Shown piece by piece: positions 35,139 through 46,326 of a DNA stretch of 64,000 nucleotides. Source of the DNA: Selaginella moellendorffii. Lineage: Eukaryota; Streptophyta; Lycopodiopsida; Selaginellales; Selaginellaceae. The notes under the pieces are model-generated. The model had not been told where the DNA came from. It ran no database searches and worked only from the letters and a program-made list of their open reading frames with translations. A program made the position numbers and the translations under genes. The stretch is taken from the NCBI RefSeq assembly GCF_000143415.4, contig NW_003314270.1, positions 1,044,722 through 1,108,721 of the forward strand. Reading direction: 5' to 3'. Position 1 is the stretch's first letter. The number at the start of each line of letters is the position of its first letter.

Positions 35139-38070
35139 TGCTGTAAGCTATACGAGCAGCAACTTAGCTCCCTGGAAACCGGCGGTGAAGAGAGAATTGA
35201 AAGCTCTTGTTCGTGCTGGCAGGACCAGCCACTGCTCTGCTTCCTGCTGCCACTCCAATTCCCAGGACACCTCAGGACGCCTCTCAAAGCCGGAGCATAA
35301 TAAAGGAGAACAGCGCGGACTTGTCTTTCACATCCCACAGGCCGATCGGTGGAAAATCCCAAGGAGAGTTAAAGTTGAGGCTCTCTCCCTCGCTCCCTTG
35401 GGACCGTGTGCTGCCTGTTGGTGCCGGGAGGAATTGATAGCTAGAACCCGAGACGAGGAGGATCCGAAAACCAAAGCTTGCTTTTGCGTGCGTGACCGAC
35501 GAGTGCGAAACGAGTGAAAGGCCCAAAGAAACCACTTGGAGTTGTCGTCGCCACACCTTTCCCTTCACATGCCGAACACCAACTCCCACCAGTGTCACCG
35601 AATATTTTTAGATATCCACCTTGATGAGAGCCTCTTCTCAAAACACCGAGGAACAAGGAAGCTCGAGCGTTGCCTCTGTGCGTTCCCTGTCCTGCCTTTT
35701 CTTCCCTCCCTATTTATCTGGCCCCCATCCCACGCGAATGCGCAGAAACTCCAACTTTCGAGGCCGAAAGAGAGGAATCCAACTTCCGAAAAAACAAGCG
35801 GACCGGCGGCCACCACCTCTTCACCTTCCGGTTTCCTTCTTCCTGTTGTGCCTTCCGACTCCTTCCCTGTTGTCGTCCCCTTGCTCAAACTTCTAGTGCC
35901 GGCGAGGAGAGAGGCTTCGTCGCACACGTCCAAGCAGCAACAGCACCCCCGGCGCTATTCATTTTTGGTGCCTTTCAAGCTCATTGCCGGCAGCCAGCCC
36001 AACAGCAGTGCGAGCATCAACTTCCATGCACCTATGTCGCTTGGTCCCACGCTGAGAGGGAGAGAGAAAATATCACAGGGAGCCCCAAAAGGAGACAGAG
36101 GAGCCCCACATTTGAATAGAGCGACCAGAGATCTTCCCCCTACTGCCTCGTTTTCCTGGTGGAGAAAACTGTCCAGCCCCTTCTTGCCTCTTCCAACTTC
36201 TATACTATCTATCCGCCAATATATATAGATCCGTCCTCTCGTTGGTCAGCTGCGAGCAACAGTAGCAGCAGCAGCAGTAGCTTGTGACAGTCGTATGCCC
36301 CCCCGCTCTGAAGTGAAAGATTTCCAGCTTCGCGAGCTGTTTCCCGCTGAGCTGCTGCTGCTTCTGACTTCCGGTGATCAGGCCACTGGAACAAGTCTGT
36401 CACACAAATAACGCGTATTAGAAAACTGCCACCCCTTGAAAACTATAATTTGGAGAGGGATAGAAAAAAGAGTGAGAGCAGCAAACAAATCTTCTTTTAT
36501 GGTATCTTACCTTTGCTTTGCTGCCCTCTCATTCATGTCATGCCATGCCGCCCCACATGTTTACCGCTCGTCACCTTTGTTTCTTCGTATTATTGGGGAC
36601 TCATTCCGCACCGCAATCGCCTTTGCCTCCTCTGTGGGCCACCTCCTCCTCGCTGCCTGATGTTTGCCAGTGTTTCTAGCTGACGAGTCTAGATCACAAG
36701 GTCAAATCCATAAACGCTGCAGCGCAAATATCAGTCCAGCGTTTTAAGAAAAAATGGAAATATCGTAGAATACCTGACTAGAAGAATGAGCAGATTTGGA
36801 GCATACGGTCATCTTGCAGGGCGGAAAGCTGCGAGTGATAGCGCTAGTCTGGTCGTACGGACAGACGATCCTGAACGTACAGGAGAGCCAATCTTACTTC
36901 TTTTTCTTTTTTTTCTTCCAAAAAAGAAGTGCTTGCTTTCCCCGAATCCTTGCCGATGACAGTCGGTGGCTCCCCACGTCCCGTCTGCAACATGTGCTAC
37001 TCCCCCCCGATACGCATCGGCTGCAAAACACGAACTTGAATATTTAGAGGTAACATGTCAAGTTTTACGAAAGCATAAACAAAAGACTTGCCTTGGCGCT
37101 GTTTCACGATGAAAACTTTCTCGAAAACCATGCGTGGGGGTCTTGCAGGGTTCAAAGCTCGCAGCTTCACGTACTTCTTTGCTCGCTCTCTTGTTCTCAT
37201 TATACCATGTCACGTTGTCGGCTCAAATGGAAGCCCGCCTTGTCGCCTTTCGCGTCGAAATCTCTTATCTTTCTCCGCCGAGGCGATGGCTGCTGACCAC
37301 TGAGCGCATCGTGTCTCTGTCTACAGCGCAAGTCTTCAAGTTTTTTTAATGCATTTGACCTTTCCAACGTATCACTCAGCTTTGCGCGCAGCTGTCTCCT
37401 CCACACCATTTCTTTTATGCTCCTGCTGAACTTGCAAGCAAACAACCGGAATTACTTAACGTTGCCCAAGCAGATTTCGTGATTACCAGCAGCGAGATTT
37501 GATTCAACAGCACGTGCTTAGCTGTCCACGCTTGATCCGAGAGAGCCGTGCATGGATCGTTCCTTCCGTGGTATACTCTGCATCAGATCAGTAGCCACTT
37601 GAGACGAGTTCAACCGAAAGAATACACCAAACTGGAAAACAACAATAAACAGCAGACCTGGATCCGAAGTTGACGGCGTGTTTTCCAAGTCTTGGAAGGT
37701 TTGCGCTGTGACAGCGAGCACATGCACTACAGGACAAGCGTCGGAAACGAGCACTGTTGCAGGATGGATCACTTTGCGGCAGGCAAATCGACGCCTTGAA
37801 AACGAGAAAACGACACGAGCGAGTTGAGCGAGTTGGGAGTCAAAGGCAGAAAGGGATAAAACATTTCCTTCCAGAAATCTATAAGACTTTCCAAGTACGC
37901 ATAATTCCAAAACCCCTGAAACAAAGCTTACGCGAGTGTGTACCAGCCATTCCTACAGAAACAAGCAGCGTTAGTGCCTGTTTACCAATAATAAAACTAA
38001 GTAGCTTACCATCCCTGCGGTAACACGAGGTACTTCTAGAGGGAGATAGACCGCTGAAGCAAACCGTGCA
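35139..38070. other. Long intergenic stretch, no gene supported
   Basis: Between the methylesterase start and the SMG9 stop. Many medium-length frames occur on both strands (for example 35536-36228 + and 37518-37910 -) but none shows a known domain, and they overlap each other. 35600-36100 is C-rich on +. A short CAG run lies at 36258-36280. Parts must be the methylesterase promoter and the SMG9 3' UTR. Confidence 0.45.
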
Positions 38071-39656
38071 TCAACGCCGGAATAAGCCGGAGTTTTGCAG
38101 CAGTTTACCATAATCCGAAATGACAGGCGACTTCTTTACTAGGTCCCAGACTCGAGAAGCATTTCTCAGCCAGTCTCGCTCGTTCAGTGGTTTCGGAAAT
38201 GATCGTCGCGGCATGGACAAAATCTATCGAATTAAATGTTAGAGACAGGAAAACAGTCACGGGCCATTACCTGATCTCGAAGTTGTCGCAACATCAGCGA
38301 GGAACTTTTGAACTTCTTTGAACTCTCGTCCTGTGCTCGAGGGAGCACAAAAACATTCGTAGTTTCCATTCTAAGCGCGTTGTCAGTATTTTCCGTGGCT
38401 TCAGTTTGAGGAAGGCCATTCTTTCTGAAACTTGACTTGAAATACTCAGAAAGAGCAGCCTTGAATTTTTCAATGCTGTTAAAGTCAAGATCACTCTCCC
38501 GCAATCTACAAAAAACAAATAGACCAAGTACATCACACTGATAATAATAAAAATATATATACTTGGTATGTACGAAGATTGTGTCAGCAAAGAACTCAGA
38601 GTTAGTTTCTTGCGGAATGTCCTCGGTTGAGGTTGATAATTGTCCTCCAGAACCTACAGTGGATGGATCAGGAATACCCTGTCTCAGCATTTCAATCTGT
38701 CACGAGTATTGCAGTAAGATATCAAGGTGCACTCCAATCAAATACAATTCACCGTTTGCAGCATCTTCCAAAGAGTCGTATCGTTTTTTCCGTCCGTAAC
38801 GAGTAGAACCACATGACAAACCGCCGTTAAAAACACGCCTAGCTGCAGTAACCACAACTAGCTTCAGAACATCGAGAGAAACACTATGTAATACCTGCAG
38901 TCCCATCAACTCGTAAGCAAGTTCTCCGGATATAGATTCTCCGCTAAGTAGTTGGAGACTGGAAGAGCCATCAGGGAGCGTTAGATCCATCAGTACGCTA
39001 GAACTATATATTGGCTGGAAAACCAAGTTATAAAAACGAACGCCATTTCCTTGCAACAATAGAACTAAATGGCAACGAACCTGTGTGTCGAGAAGAATGA
39101 GCCTTTCTGATGAAACTCTAAGTTCCATACCAGTAGAGCAATGTCTTGCTTGTGCTCGTGTCTCCTCTGTTTGAACTGGAAACGGTGGAAGCACCCCTGC
39201 GAAATACAAAGAATGTAGGAAAATGATATCCATATGACAAAATGTGAAATCGATGTACCTGACGCTACCGAGTCGAATCCATAGAGCTCATTCAAAATGG
39301 TCGATTTTCCTACTCCAGGAAGTCCCAGAACTCCAACGACAGTAAAATCGGTGTTATCGGACATCAACTACATATTGCGTAGCGTCAAATCTGTCTAGCA
39401 TTTGCGGAGTTCTCCGCAAGAGATGATTACTTACAGGGAGGAGACGATCGGCCGAAAATTCCCAAGCATCCGTGATGAGATTGAGCGATCCCTGATACAA
39501 TCTCGACCTGGCGGCGCTCTCCTCGTCGCGCATTAGCTTCACAACGCCGGAGGGAACGCCGCTGGCGCCAGCGCCACCGCCAGAGGGATGCGCCGCCGGC
39601 TTTGCCAGAAGAATCTTTGGCCATGCTCCTCCTCCAGGCGGCCCGCTGCTGCCCAT
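38071..39656 (-). CDS. SMG9: SMG9, nonsense-mediated decay factor
   Basis: Eight exons: 39435-39656, 39259-39367, 39081-39196, 38895-39014, 38753-38842, 38563-38696, 38271-38505 and 38071-38223, total 392 residues in one frame. SMG9 with SMG8 forms the G-domain dimer that controls the SMG1 kinase, which phosphorylates UPF1 in mRNA decay. Seen: a Gly/Ala/Pro-rich N-terminus; VVGVLGLPGVGKSTILNELYG, a P-loop; ERLILLDTQPI, the switch-like strand; GVFLTAVCHVVLLVTDG; and the C-terminal LNERDWLRNASRVWDLVKKSP helix typical of the family. The human protein is longer mainly in its disordered N-terminus. The upstream PADRE gene ends only 206 bp before this start. Confidence 0.93.
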
Positions 39657-39675
39657 TCAAACCAAGCCCTCACAT

Positions 39676-39684
39676 AAACCCTAA
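39676..39684 (-). promoter_or_regulatory. Telo-box before SMG9
   Basis: aaaccctaa on +, 20 bp outside the SMG9 start codon. This motif is common near starts of plant genes tied to translation and growth. A gtgacgtggcc (ACGT-core) element lies at 39697-39707. Confidence 0.5.
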
Positions 39685-39862
39685 AATGTTGGGAGAGTGA
39701 CGTGGCCAATAACGATACGGCCACGTGGACAACACGCAAGTAAACGTGGTAAGCCACGTGGAAGCTGGGAAATTGTTACACGTCATCCATGATTTTACAC
39801 AAATTTGCTCTGCTCCGAGCCGAGCTTGAGCGATCGAGGAGAAACGAAAGAGAAAGAAATTT

Positions 39863-40525
39863 CTAGAAGCCAGATTCTTGGATCGTCGCGAGCTTGGGCC
39901 TCCATGATACGCTCCGCGAGATTAATCTCATCTGAAGAGCCATTTGGAGCTCGGGATTGTCGTCCTCAATGGCCGCCGCGGCAGCGAATTTCTTCTCTTG
40001 ATCCCCTCCGTGTTCTTGTTTTTGGAGCTCGTTGCGGAGGATTTGCGCGACCATGTCCGCCGAGACTGTCACCTGCGTGATCGATCCTTTTTGCCTCAAC
40101 CGGAACGCGTGGAGCAGCGCGTTCTTGCGCGGATTGCTGCTGGAGCTCTTGGACAAGGAATTATCGGAGGAGCACCGCTGGAGGGATCGTAGTGGCGATT
40201 TGCAGTTGAATCCGGCCTTGGAGCGGAGGTAGTAGATCTCGCCGCTCTCCAGATGCGTGTCCGCAGTGAGTGGCTTGTCGTGATCGAAGCTCCGGGCCTC
40301 GCCGCCGCTGGCACATTCATGCTGATCATCCAATGCGGCAGGATTACTCACGTGACACACGAAGTGGAGCGGATGATCCAGCATGAGCTCTGCCACTGTC
40401 ACGGGGGACGTGATGTCCTGGATCGTCCCGTCGGTGAGAACCAGCCTTGCGAAAGAACACGGCTTTCCGCTGAGCGCCGATGTGGAGACTCTGGCCGGCG
40501 CTCCACACACCAAGTAATTTCCCAT
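39863..40525 (-). CDS. PADRE / DUF4228 domain protein
   Basis: Single exon, 220 residues. The N-terminus MGNYLVCG has Gly2 for possible N-myristoylation and Cys7 for possible palmitoylation, as in many members of this plant-specific family. Next come ARLVLTDGTIQDITSPVTVAELMLDHPLHFVCHVS and LESGEIYYLRSKAG, the core of the PADRE domain, then a Ser-rich linker (SSDNSLSKSSSSNPRKN) and a basic-hydrophobic C-terminal segment (ITQVTVSADMVAQILRNEL). Family members are often stress- or pathogen-responsive; the biochemical role is not known. Start chosen at the MGN motif. Confidence 0.9.
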   Translation of the reverse strand: MGNYLVCGAPARVSTSALSGKPCSFARLVLTDGTIQDITSPVTVAELMLDHPLHFVCHVSNPAALDDQHECASGGEARSFDHDKPLTADTHLESGEIYYLRSKAGFNCKSPLRSLQRCSSDNSLSKSSSSNPRKNALLHAFRLRQKGSITQVTVSADMVAQILRNELQKQEHGGDQEKKFAAAAAIEDDNPELQMALQMRLISRSVSWRPKLATIQESGF

Positions 40526-41989
40526 TCCCGAGCAAGAATCGCCGAAGGATCAGAGATTTCGAGGAGAAACCGTCGCACTACCGATGAAATCGATCGATCG
40601 ACTCGATCCACTGGAAAACTGTGAGAAATCCCCGAGTCAAGATGGGACTGGCCTAATCTAGCGCTGCGCGGGCGCCGTCTGGATTGGATCCCTAGCCTGT
40701 GTCGCCAAGAATCTTTATCCAGGAGAGAACTCCCTCCCAAGAGCCCTAAAATATAAAAGGGAGAACTTTACTCGTGTTCGTCGTTTTTTTTTTTTTGACA
40801 GTGTCAGGAGTACACACGCGTATGCGTGTTGGTTTGAAGGAGCCGGGTGGACGTTACGGCGGAATCGCGTGCATCCTCGCCGTCCATCATCAACGGCCAC
40901 GCTGCCCACGCGGATTCCGGAAAAACGCTACGCTTTCTTGCGCCACGGCGATCGCTTTCGTTGAATGCAAGGGTGGATTTTATGGTTGGTCGAAAGATGG
41001 CGATCTCTTTTTTATGGTTTTGTTGTTTGCGACTCATGCACTACTTGAGGCACGCGAGGTTTTTCTCCACATAAAGAAAAGCTCCACTCTTTATGGCATG
41101 GAAGAGCTTTGCGTACATACGAGTATAATACGAGAACTCAAACGCGTACTTGGAAAAGTCGTCCAAGTAATTACGTCAGGAAGTAGATTCGCCATTTTTT
41201 TGGAGTAGAATTGATTGGATCGCTAGCTGCAAGCAATAGCCAAGAGGAAGTTATCAAACAATGTCACGATCTTTCAAAGAGAGAGAACTTTCAATGAATG
41301 GATCGAAGTATCAAAACCAGTGTGATGAGATCACGAAGTTTGGTGATCGGTGATGTTCGCGCATTTTTCTTTGCGAGACAGCAACTTTCCATCTGAGATC
41401 GCGATTCCTTCTTTTACTTTTTCGTTGCTTTTCTCGACTGCTACGATCATTCAGCTGCGTTAGAACAGTTGCACAACGTTGCACGTACCAAACACTTGAT
41501 GCTTCTTGTTGGCTGGGCGATTCTCGCGGCGTTGAAATCGTTCACCCCGTACCAGACATGAATGAAGCGTCACTGCCTTCCAAGAGTAAACTCGACGAGA
41601 TTGTAAGAGACAAAAGCCACTACACTAAGAAAAAACAAAGGCGCTAACTAAACAATGCACAGGCACAGCACATAACTGATGTGTGAGCGAGCGAGAAGAG
41701 TCATGTGCTACCATTCAAACCGAAATAAAAGTTGCAAGCTGGAAGTCCAGTTCACGAAAATCGATGACAAAAGTAAAGAGGACGATCTGGTACCTATGTA
41801 GTGTTTGAACATTCCTGTTTGTTGGATTGCTTTTGGCGAGAGATTTTTCCTTCACTTTCTTCAGCCTGCACGAAAAAAAGAAAAGCCTGCTTAGAAATGT
41901 TGAAGAACACTATGGAAAGAGCCAGCCAATGCACATAAATATCTTTGCGGCGGAAAGAAAAGTTGGACAGCTTACCTGGCGCCGGAGCT
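40526..41989. other. Intergenic, no gene supported
   Basis: Upstream of the PADRE gene and downstream of the methyltransferase gene. An open frame at 40774-41208 has no recognisable domain. The stretch 41795-41989 is probably 3' UTR of the methyltransferase. Confidence 0.5.
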
Positions 41990-43576
41990 TCAAGCTTTGC
42001 GAAGAAAAGCCACAGTGCTAACCCGACTTCCCTCCACGCCAGCGAAGCGAAATGTTGGGTAGCTACGAATGTGATCCATGTATTCAAACTTGAAATCGTC
42101 TGCAGCGTTTGTTGCCTCGTTGACTAGCTCGTCTTTAGTCTTGTTACAGGATGTGACAACCTGGTTTCCAACAACAGAGAAGTTCTTAGTACCACCAAAA
42201 AGAATAAATCTCGACTTGCCAGAATACCACCCGGAGCTACCAGCTGAGAAATGGACTTCCAGTACAAGAGCCTTCAAAAAAGAGAACGAAAACATCAAAC
42301 TCGAAGGTCCAATAACTTTTTCTTTGTCTTTTTTCGTTCAAACCTCCGAGATTGTCCTTCTGGATGAAGTCCTATAGCATCGAGCGTCCCTTTGTCCGTA
42401 ACGAGTCTGTATTGTTCTTTGAGATTGGTTTCAAGTAAGTCGTCCACCTGCATACAAAGTGCTGTAAAAAACTCTAGTCATGAAATGTCCATACCAGGAA
42501 CTTAATGTCTGCAAGGCCATTTCGCTGGGCGATTGCTATTGCCAGTTCTATGGCCCCTTCGCTATAATCAATTCCCGTTAAATCTGTAAAGCTGGAGCAA
42601 TCAAATCAGGAACGCGCTAAAAGACATAACCATTTCTCACCCGAGCCTATAAAATGCATGAAGGAACACACCATTTCCAGTTCCAACATCCAGAACGCTC
42701 CAGCCTGTTAAATCAGAAGGTGCGGGCAAAGGACCATCAGCGGGATTGAATGGAGTGCCGGTGGACGTGGCAGCACAAAGCCTCGCGGTCCATCTTGCGA
42801 CTGTGTCCGTGACAGACTCTCCAAACCTGAAATAGATGTATATGACACCAGAATAACGAGGCAAAACACAGTGGAACTCACCATATCTCGCCTCTATCTC
42901 CATGAGCGTAGAAATTGTTGAGCTCGTCAGCGTACGTGCTGTTCCAATGGCTTTGCAATCCTAGAACAGATTGAAGGCTTTCCTCTTCGTCCTTGCATGA
43001 GCTGCCAGTTATAAAAAGAGAGAAAAATGTTAAAGAATCCCACAGTCAAAGCAACTAGAATTCAATGCCCGTTGGAACTCAAGTCAGTATGAGAAAAGAC
43101 CATTTCAGGCAACGCTCCCGTCAAAAACAAAAAAAAAAAAAAAAAAAAAAGAAACGTTCGCAAATACGAGAAGAAAAACCATGAGGTCGCATTGCCGCAA
43201 AGAAAAAGTGCTCACAAGGGAAACTAAAGAATGCAATGGCACCAAAGAAGCAAACTCTAGGAAAGGAAATAAGTGATAGAACAGGCAAATGGAAAAGTAA
43301 ACCAGTAAAAGCAATGCGTGATGTTTAGAATAATTCGATGCTCTACACAACAGGCAAGGACACACAGCAACCCAATGCTGGAAGCGCGTATTGATCGATC
43401 GAGCCATACCTGTAAGAATCTTGCGCTCCCGTTGTCTCGATGACCGACTCGGCCTGGCGAACAAGCTCGTCCGCGTCGAGGACGCTGCCATATTCGCTCC
43501 TCACGGACCAGGAATCGGCAGCGACGGAGGAGAGATCGTCATCGGAGGCCTGGAAAGCTCCGTCGGGTAGCTCCAT
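41990..43576 (-). CDS. EEF1AKMT2: EFM4/METTL10-type protein lysine methyltransferase
   Basis: Seven exons: 43410-43576, 42882-43001, 42641-42826, 42495-42591, 42344-42447, 42220-42271 and 41990-42160, total 298 residues. The yeast and human relatives methylate a lysine of translation elongation factor eEF1A. Seen: LQSHWNSTYADELNNF, GEIWFGES, the SAM-binding motif I VLDVGTGNGVFL, GIDYSEGAIELA (acidic motif), DKGTLDAIGLHP, and VVTSCNKTKDEL, all landmarks of this family. The sixth intron (42161-42219) has a GC donor (CTG then GCAAGT); only this join keeps the frame and the conserved APGGIL-VVTSCN step. Intron 1 holds a 22-base homopolymer (T on the sense strand). Length equals the usual 230-290 plus a short acidic N-terminus. 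Confidence 0.92.
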
Positions 43577-43618
43577 TTGAAGAACCCTAAAATCCGGGGT
43601 TTAAGCGAGAGAGATATT
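43577..43618. promoter_or_regulatory. 42-bp divergent start gap with telo-box
   Basis: Only 42 bp separate the start codons of the methyltransferase (-) and CutC (+). It contains aaccctaaaa at 43583-43592. Both leaders and the core promoter must overlap, and transcripts may begin inside the opposite gene. Confidence 0.65.
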
Positions 43619-44764
43619 ATGGCGCAATGCGGCTTCCTCTTCGAGGCGTGCGTGGATTCGCTGTTCTCTGCGATTCAAGCCGAGAAAGGTATGGTAATCT
43701 CTCCTCTCGATCACTCGGCTGGCGCTAGGCCAATGCTGGATCATGATCATGAATGGGGATCGTTTCATTTCTTAGGTGGAGCTGGACGATTGGAGCTTTG
43801 CGCTGCTCTATCGCAAGGGGGAATTACTCCCAGCTATGGAAGTAAAATTGTTCTAAGAATTATTTCTTCTTCTTGTGTTCTAATTGTCGATCCATGGAAA
43901 CAGTGATCAAAGCTGTTCTCGATCGTGTTCGCATTCCTGTCCATGTCTTGATACGACCTCGAGCTGGGGATTTTTGCTACACTGAGGATGAAATAGACGT
44001 AAGTCCAGCGTACAGACTTTGGAACTTTAATTCCTTTTTGTGTTCTTCGTGCACAGGTGATCTGCGAAGACATTCATATGGCTGGAAACTTGAAAGTTCA
44101 TGGCATTGCTTTCGGTGCGCTCACTCCCGATGGTGATATTGATTTGCAAGTGGTATTGTGATAGTTACTTCGTGTTTATCGAAACTTCTTTGGTTTTTGT
44201 AGATGACGCGGATCATCAGCCTTTGCAAAAGATACGAACTCTCCATGACATTTCACCGTGCGTTTGATGCGACGAGAAACGCTGAGAAGTCTCTCCAGGT
44301 AACTTCATGCTTTGTAGTTAAGTGGCTAACGTTTTTCTTTAACACTTGAAAGACATTGCTGGAGCTCGGTGTGCCGAGAGTTCTTACATCCGGACAAAGA
44401 GAAACCGTGACGGAAGGATTGCCTCTATTGAAAGTGCTCGTAGAAAATTCCATGCAGCGGATTTCTATCATGCCTGGAGGTTTTCTCTCTCCTGTTCTGT
44501 TTTTCTTCTTTCTTCGCATATTAAACTTGTGTCCTGCAAGCAGGAGGTATCACCGAAGACAATGCAGCACGCATCGTCAGCGCACTTGACGTCGCTGAGC
44601 TCCACGGTTCTGCTCGTTCTGCTTCTGACTTTGGCCAGAGTTTTGTAAACGAAACAATCACACTCGCAATGCTTGGGACCGCCCCTCTCATGGTAACAGA
44701 CTGTGAGAAAGTGACAGCCATTGTTCAGGCATGTAAAGAAGCAAGGCACATACCTCCCGCCTAA
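43619..44764 (+). CDS. CUTC: CutC-family protein
   Basis: Seven exons: 43619-43688, 43776-43841, 43904-43998, 44057-44149, 44203-44298, 44353-44479 and 44544-44764, total 255 residues, close to the human (273) and bacterial (about 248) forms. Family members form a TIM barrel and have been linked to copper handling, though the bacterial role is disputed. Seen: [38 protein letters not shown] at the N-terminus across two joins, [50 protein letters not shown] and ISIMPGGGIT. A Met 14 codons further up (43577) is in frame but lies inside the divergent gap, and the family starts near GFLFEACV. Confidence 0.94.
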
Positions 44765-45144
44765 GAAAGGTTCGTAGCTTGTAGCATTTTGTTTCCATCG
44801 TTTGTTTTATTTGCTTGTTTTGCTTCTTATAGATACAGGAATGATCTTCACACTGAAGGAAGGGGCACGTAGTAACGCGAGTGATATGGTTTTAGTTTTA
44901 GTGCATAATCAATTATCTGCGTGTGCCTCTGATACAGGAACGTATTCAATCAAATATTGTTCTTTAGTTACCGCCTCCTTGATTGGATCTACTTCAAGTG
45001 GGAGATTTTGACTTGCGATTCCGAATCTTTTAAGGTAGGCCTTAACTCTAAACATAGTTCTTTGTCTGAGTTTCAAGATTTCTTGCCAGAATTCTCGCAA
45101 CATTGGATCCAGGTAAAAGAATTGAGTGGAAGTCTTGAAGCACC
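44765..45144. other. Short intergenic gap
   Basis: CutC 3' UTR and the leader of the next gene. No RNA gene or conserved frame seen. Confidence 0.5.
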
Positions 45145-45881
45145 ATGACAACCTCCGCTGTAAAGAACAAAAGCTCTAGAGATTCAGCTCCGGTTTCTAG
45201 TTTCCAGGACAAACTCGCGCAGCTACATACCTACAGGGCTGCGAGCAAAAGCTCTCCGAGTCCATTTTCCATTTCGAAGGCGAAGAGCTCTCCAGAGTCT
45301 CCTCAAAGATCCTCTCCAAAGGCCATCTCCTCGCCATCAAGAGGACTGCTTGCTGCTCTTTCAAGTAAAAACCGAGTAAGTTTTGTTCTTCTTCGTTTTT
45401 ACCTTGACAAAAATGCTGTTGTTTCGATTGTTTTGAAGGTTGGCAAAGCAGAAAGCAAGATTTTGGTAACAATCACGATTCTCGGTTCTTCAGGGCCTTT
45501 GCGATCGATCGCGGACATTAACACCACAGTGGAACAGGTCGTAGAAACGGCGCTGCGTGCGTACGCGGCACAGGGGAGGCTTCCTGTTCTTGGAAGCAAC
45601 GCAAAGCTCTTTGACCTCTATTGCAACGATGGGGAATTCACAGGCAAGTTTTTCATTTTCCTTTGTTGTTCTTTCTAGAGCTTCGGCTTTTTTATGCGAA
45701 GTGCTAAGTCTCCACTGTTTCTATTCCAGCGTTGAAACCAAGCCAAAGACTGGGAGCTTTGTCTTGCCGGCATTTTCTACTCCACAAGACGAATCAATGC
45801 GATCAGGACGAAAACTGCGAGTTAGAGGCCTGGAAGATGAGGTGTTGGTGTTCCTCGAAACATCACCTCCTTCGAATTTAA
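45145..45881 (+). CDS. DUF7054-type plant protein
   Basis: Three exons: 45145-45375, 45439-45643 and 45730-45881, total 195 residues. Residues 1-77 are Ser/Pro/Lys-rich and probably disordered, with repeated SSPSP / KSSPES phrases. The core KILVTITILGSSGPLRSIADINTTVEQVVETALRAYAAQGRLPVL ... FDLYCNDGEFTALKPSQRLGALSCRHFLL is the beta-grasp-like domain found in a family of small land-plant proteins of unknown function. Intron 2 (45644-45729) has a GC donor (ACAG then GCAAGT), needed to keep the frame through FTALKPS. The tail is short and Cys-rich (CDQDENCELEAWKMRCWC). Confidence 0.8.
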
Positions 45882-46012
45882 TCCAGGTACTTGTGTTACA
45901 TTCTTATAATCGTCGCTTCTCCCATTCTCGATGTTGATCCAGGCACTGGTATTGTAACTTACATTCTTATAAGTATCTCTTCTCACAGGGCCATTCTCCA
46001 TTTTAATCCAGG
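45879..46012. repeat. Imperfect tandem duplication, about 65 bp
   Basis: The block 'ccaggtacttgtgttacattcttataa..cttctcccattctc' recurs as 'ccaggcactggtattgtaacttacattcttataa..cttctcacagggccattctc', followed by a third 'taatccaggtacc'. It starts at the stop codon of the DUF7054 gene. Confidence 0.6.
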
Positions 46013-46106
46013 TACCAAGGGACCATGAAAAAATCTTACATTTGTTAAAGCAATGCTATAGTTCTACAGTTTAAAACAATGCAGTGTTCTATGTTTAAGA
46101 GCTCTC

Positions 46107-46131
46107 TAGGGTTTTTCATTTAGGCGGGAAA
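46107..46131 (+). promoter_or_regulatory. Telo-box and E2F-like site before FANCJ
   Basis: tagggttt at 46107-46114 and ggcgggaaa at 46123-46131, about 200 bp before the FANCJ start. The second matches the E2F consensus found at plant S-phase and repair genes. Confidence 0.5.
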
Positions 46132-46153
46132 TTTGCTCCATTCGAACAAGGCA

Positions 46154-46216
46154 ATGGCGGCGGTGCGGGCTTCATCGATCTCGATGGTTGATGCTGCTGT
46201 TTCGTCATCGATCTAA
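46154..46216 (+). promoter_or_regulatory. Possible 20-codon uORF in the FANCJ leader
   Basis: An ATG (MAAVRASS..) opens 20 codons and ends at TAA, 110 bp before the main start. It could lower translation if it lies in the transcript. Confidence 0.35.
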
Positions 46217-46326
46217 GGCGCTAGGCTCAGGTTTGGATCATAATGCCTGTGTCTTTGGATTGACAGTAGGGATTTTGAAAGAAATGCCACTCAATCCGAA
46301 GAACAGCACCGATTTTCTTCCCCAAA

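Noticed and set aside
35536-36228. 230-codon frame on the + strand
   Set aside because: Composition is Ser/Pro/Arg-rich, there is no known domain, and frames on both strands overlap it. Likely chance openness in GC-rich intergenic DNA.
37518-37910. 130-codon frame on the - strand after SMG9
   Set aside because: Could be extended upstream by one splice but only in a frame overlapping the last SMG9 exon. No domain recognised; more likely SMG9 3' UTR.
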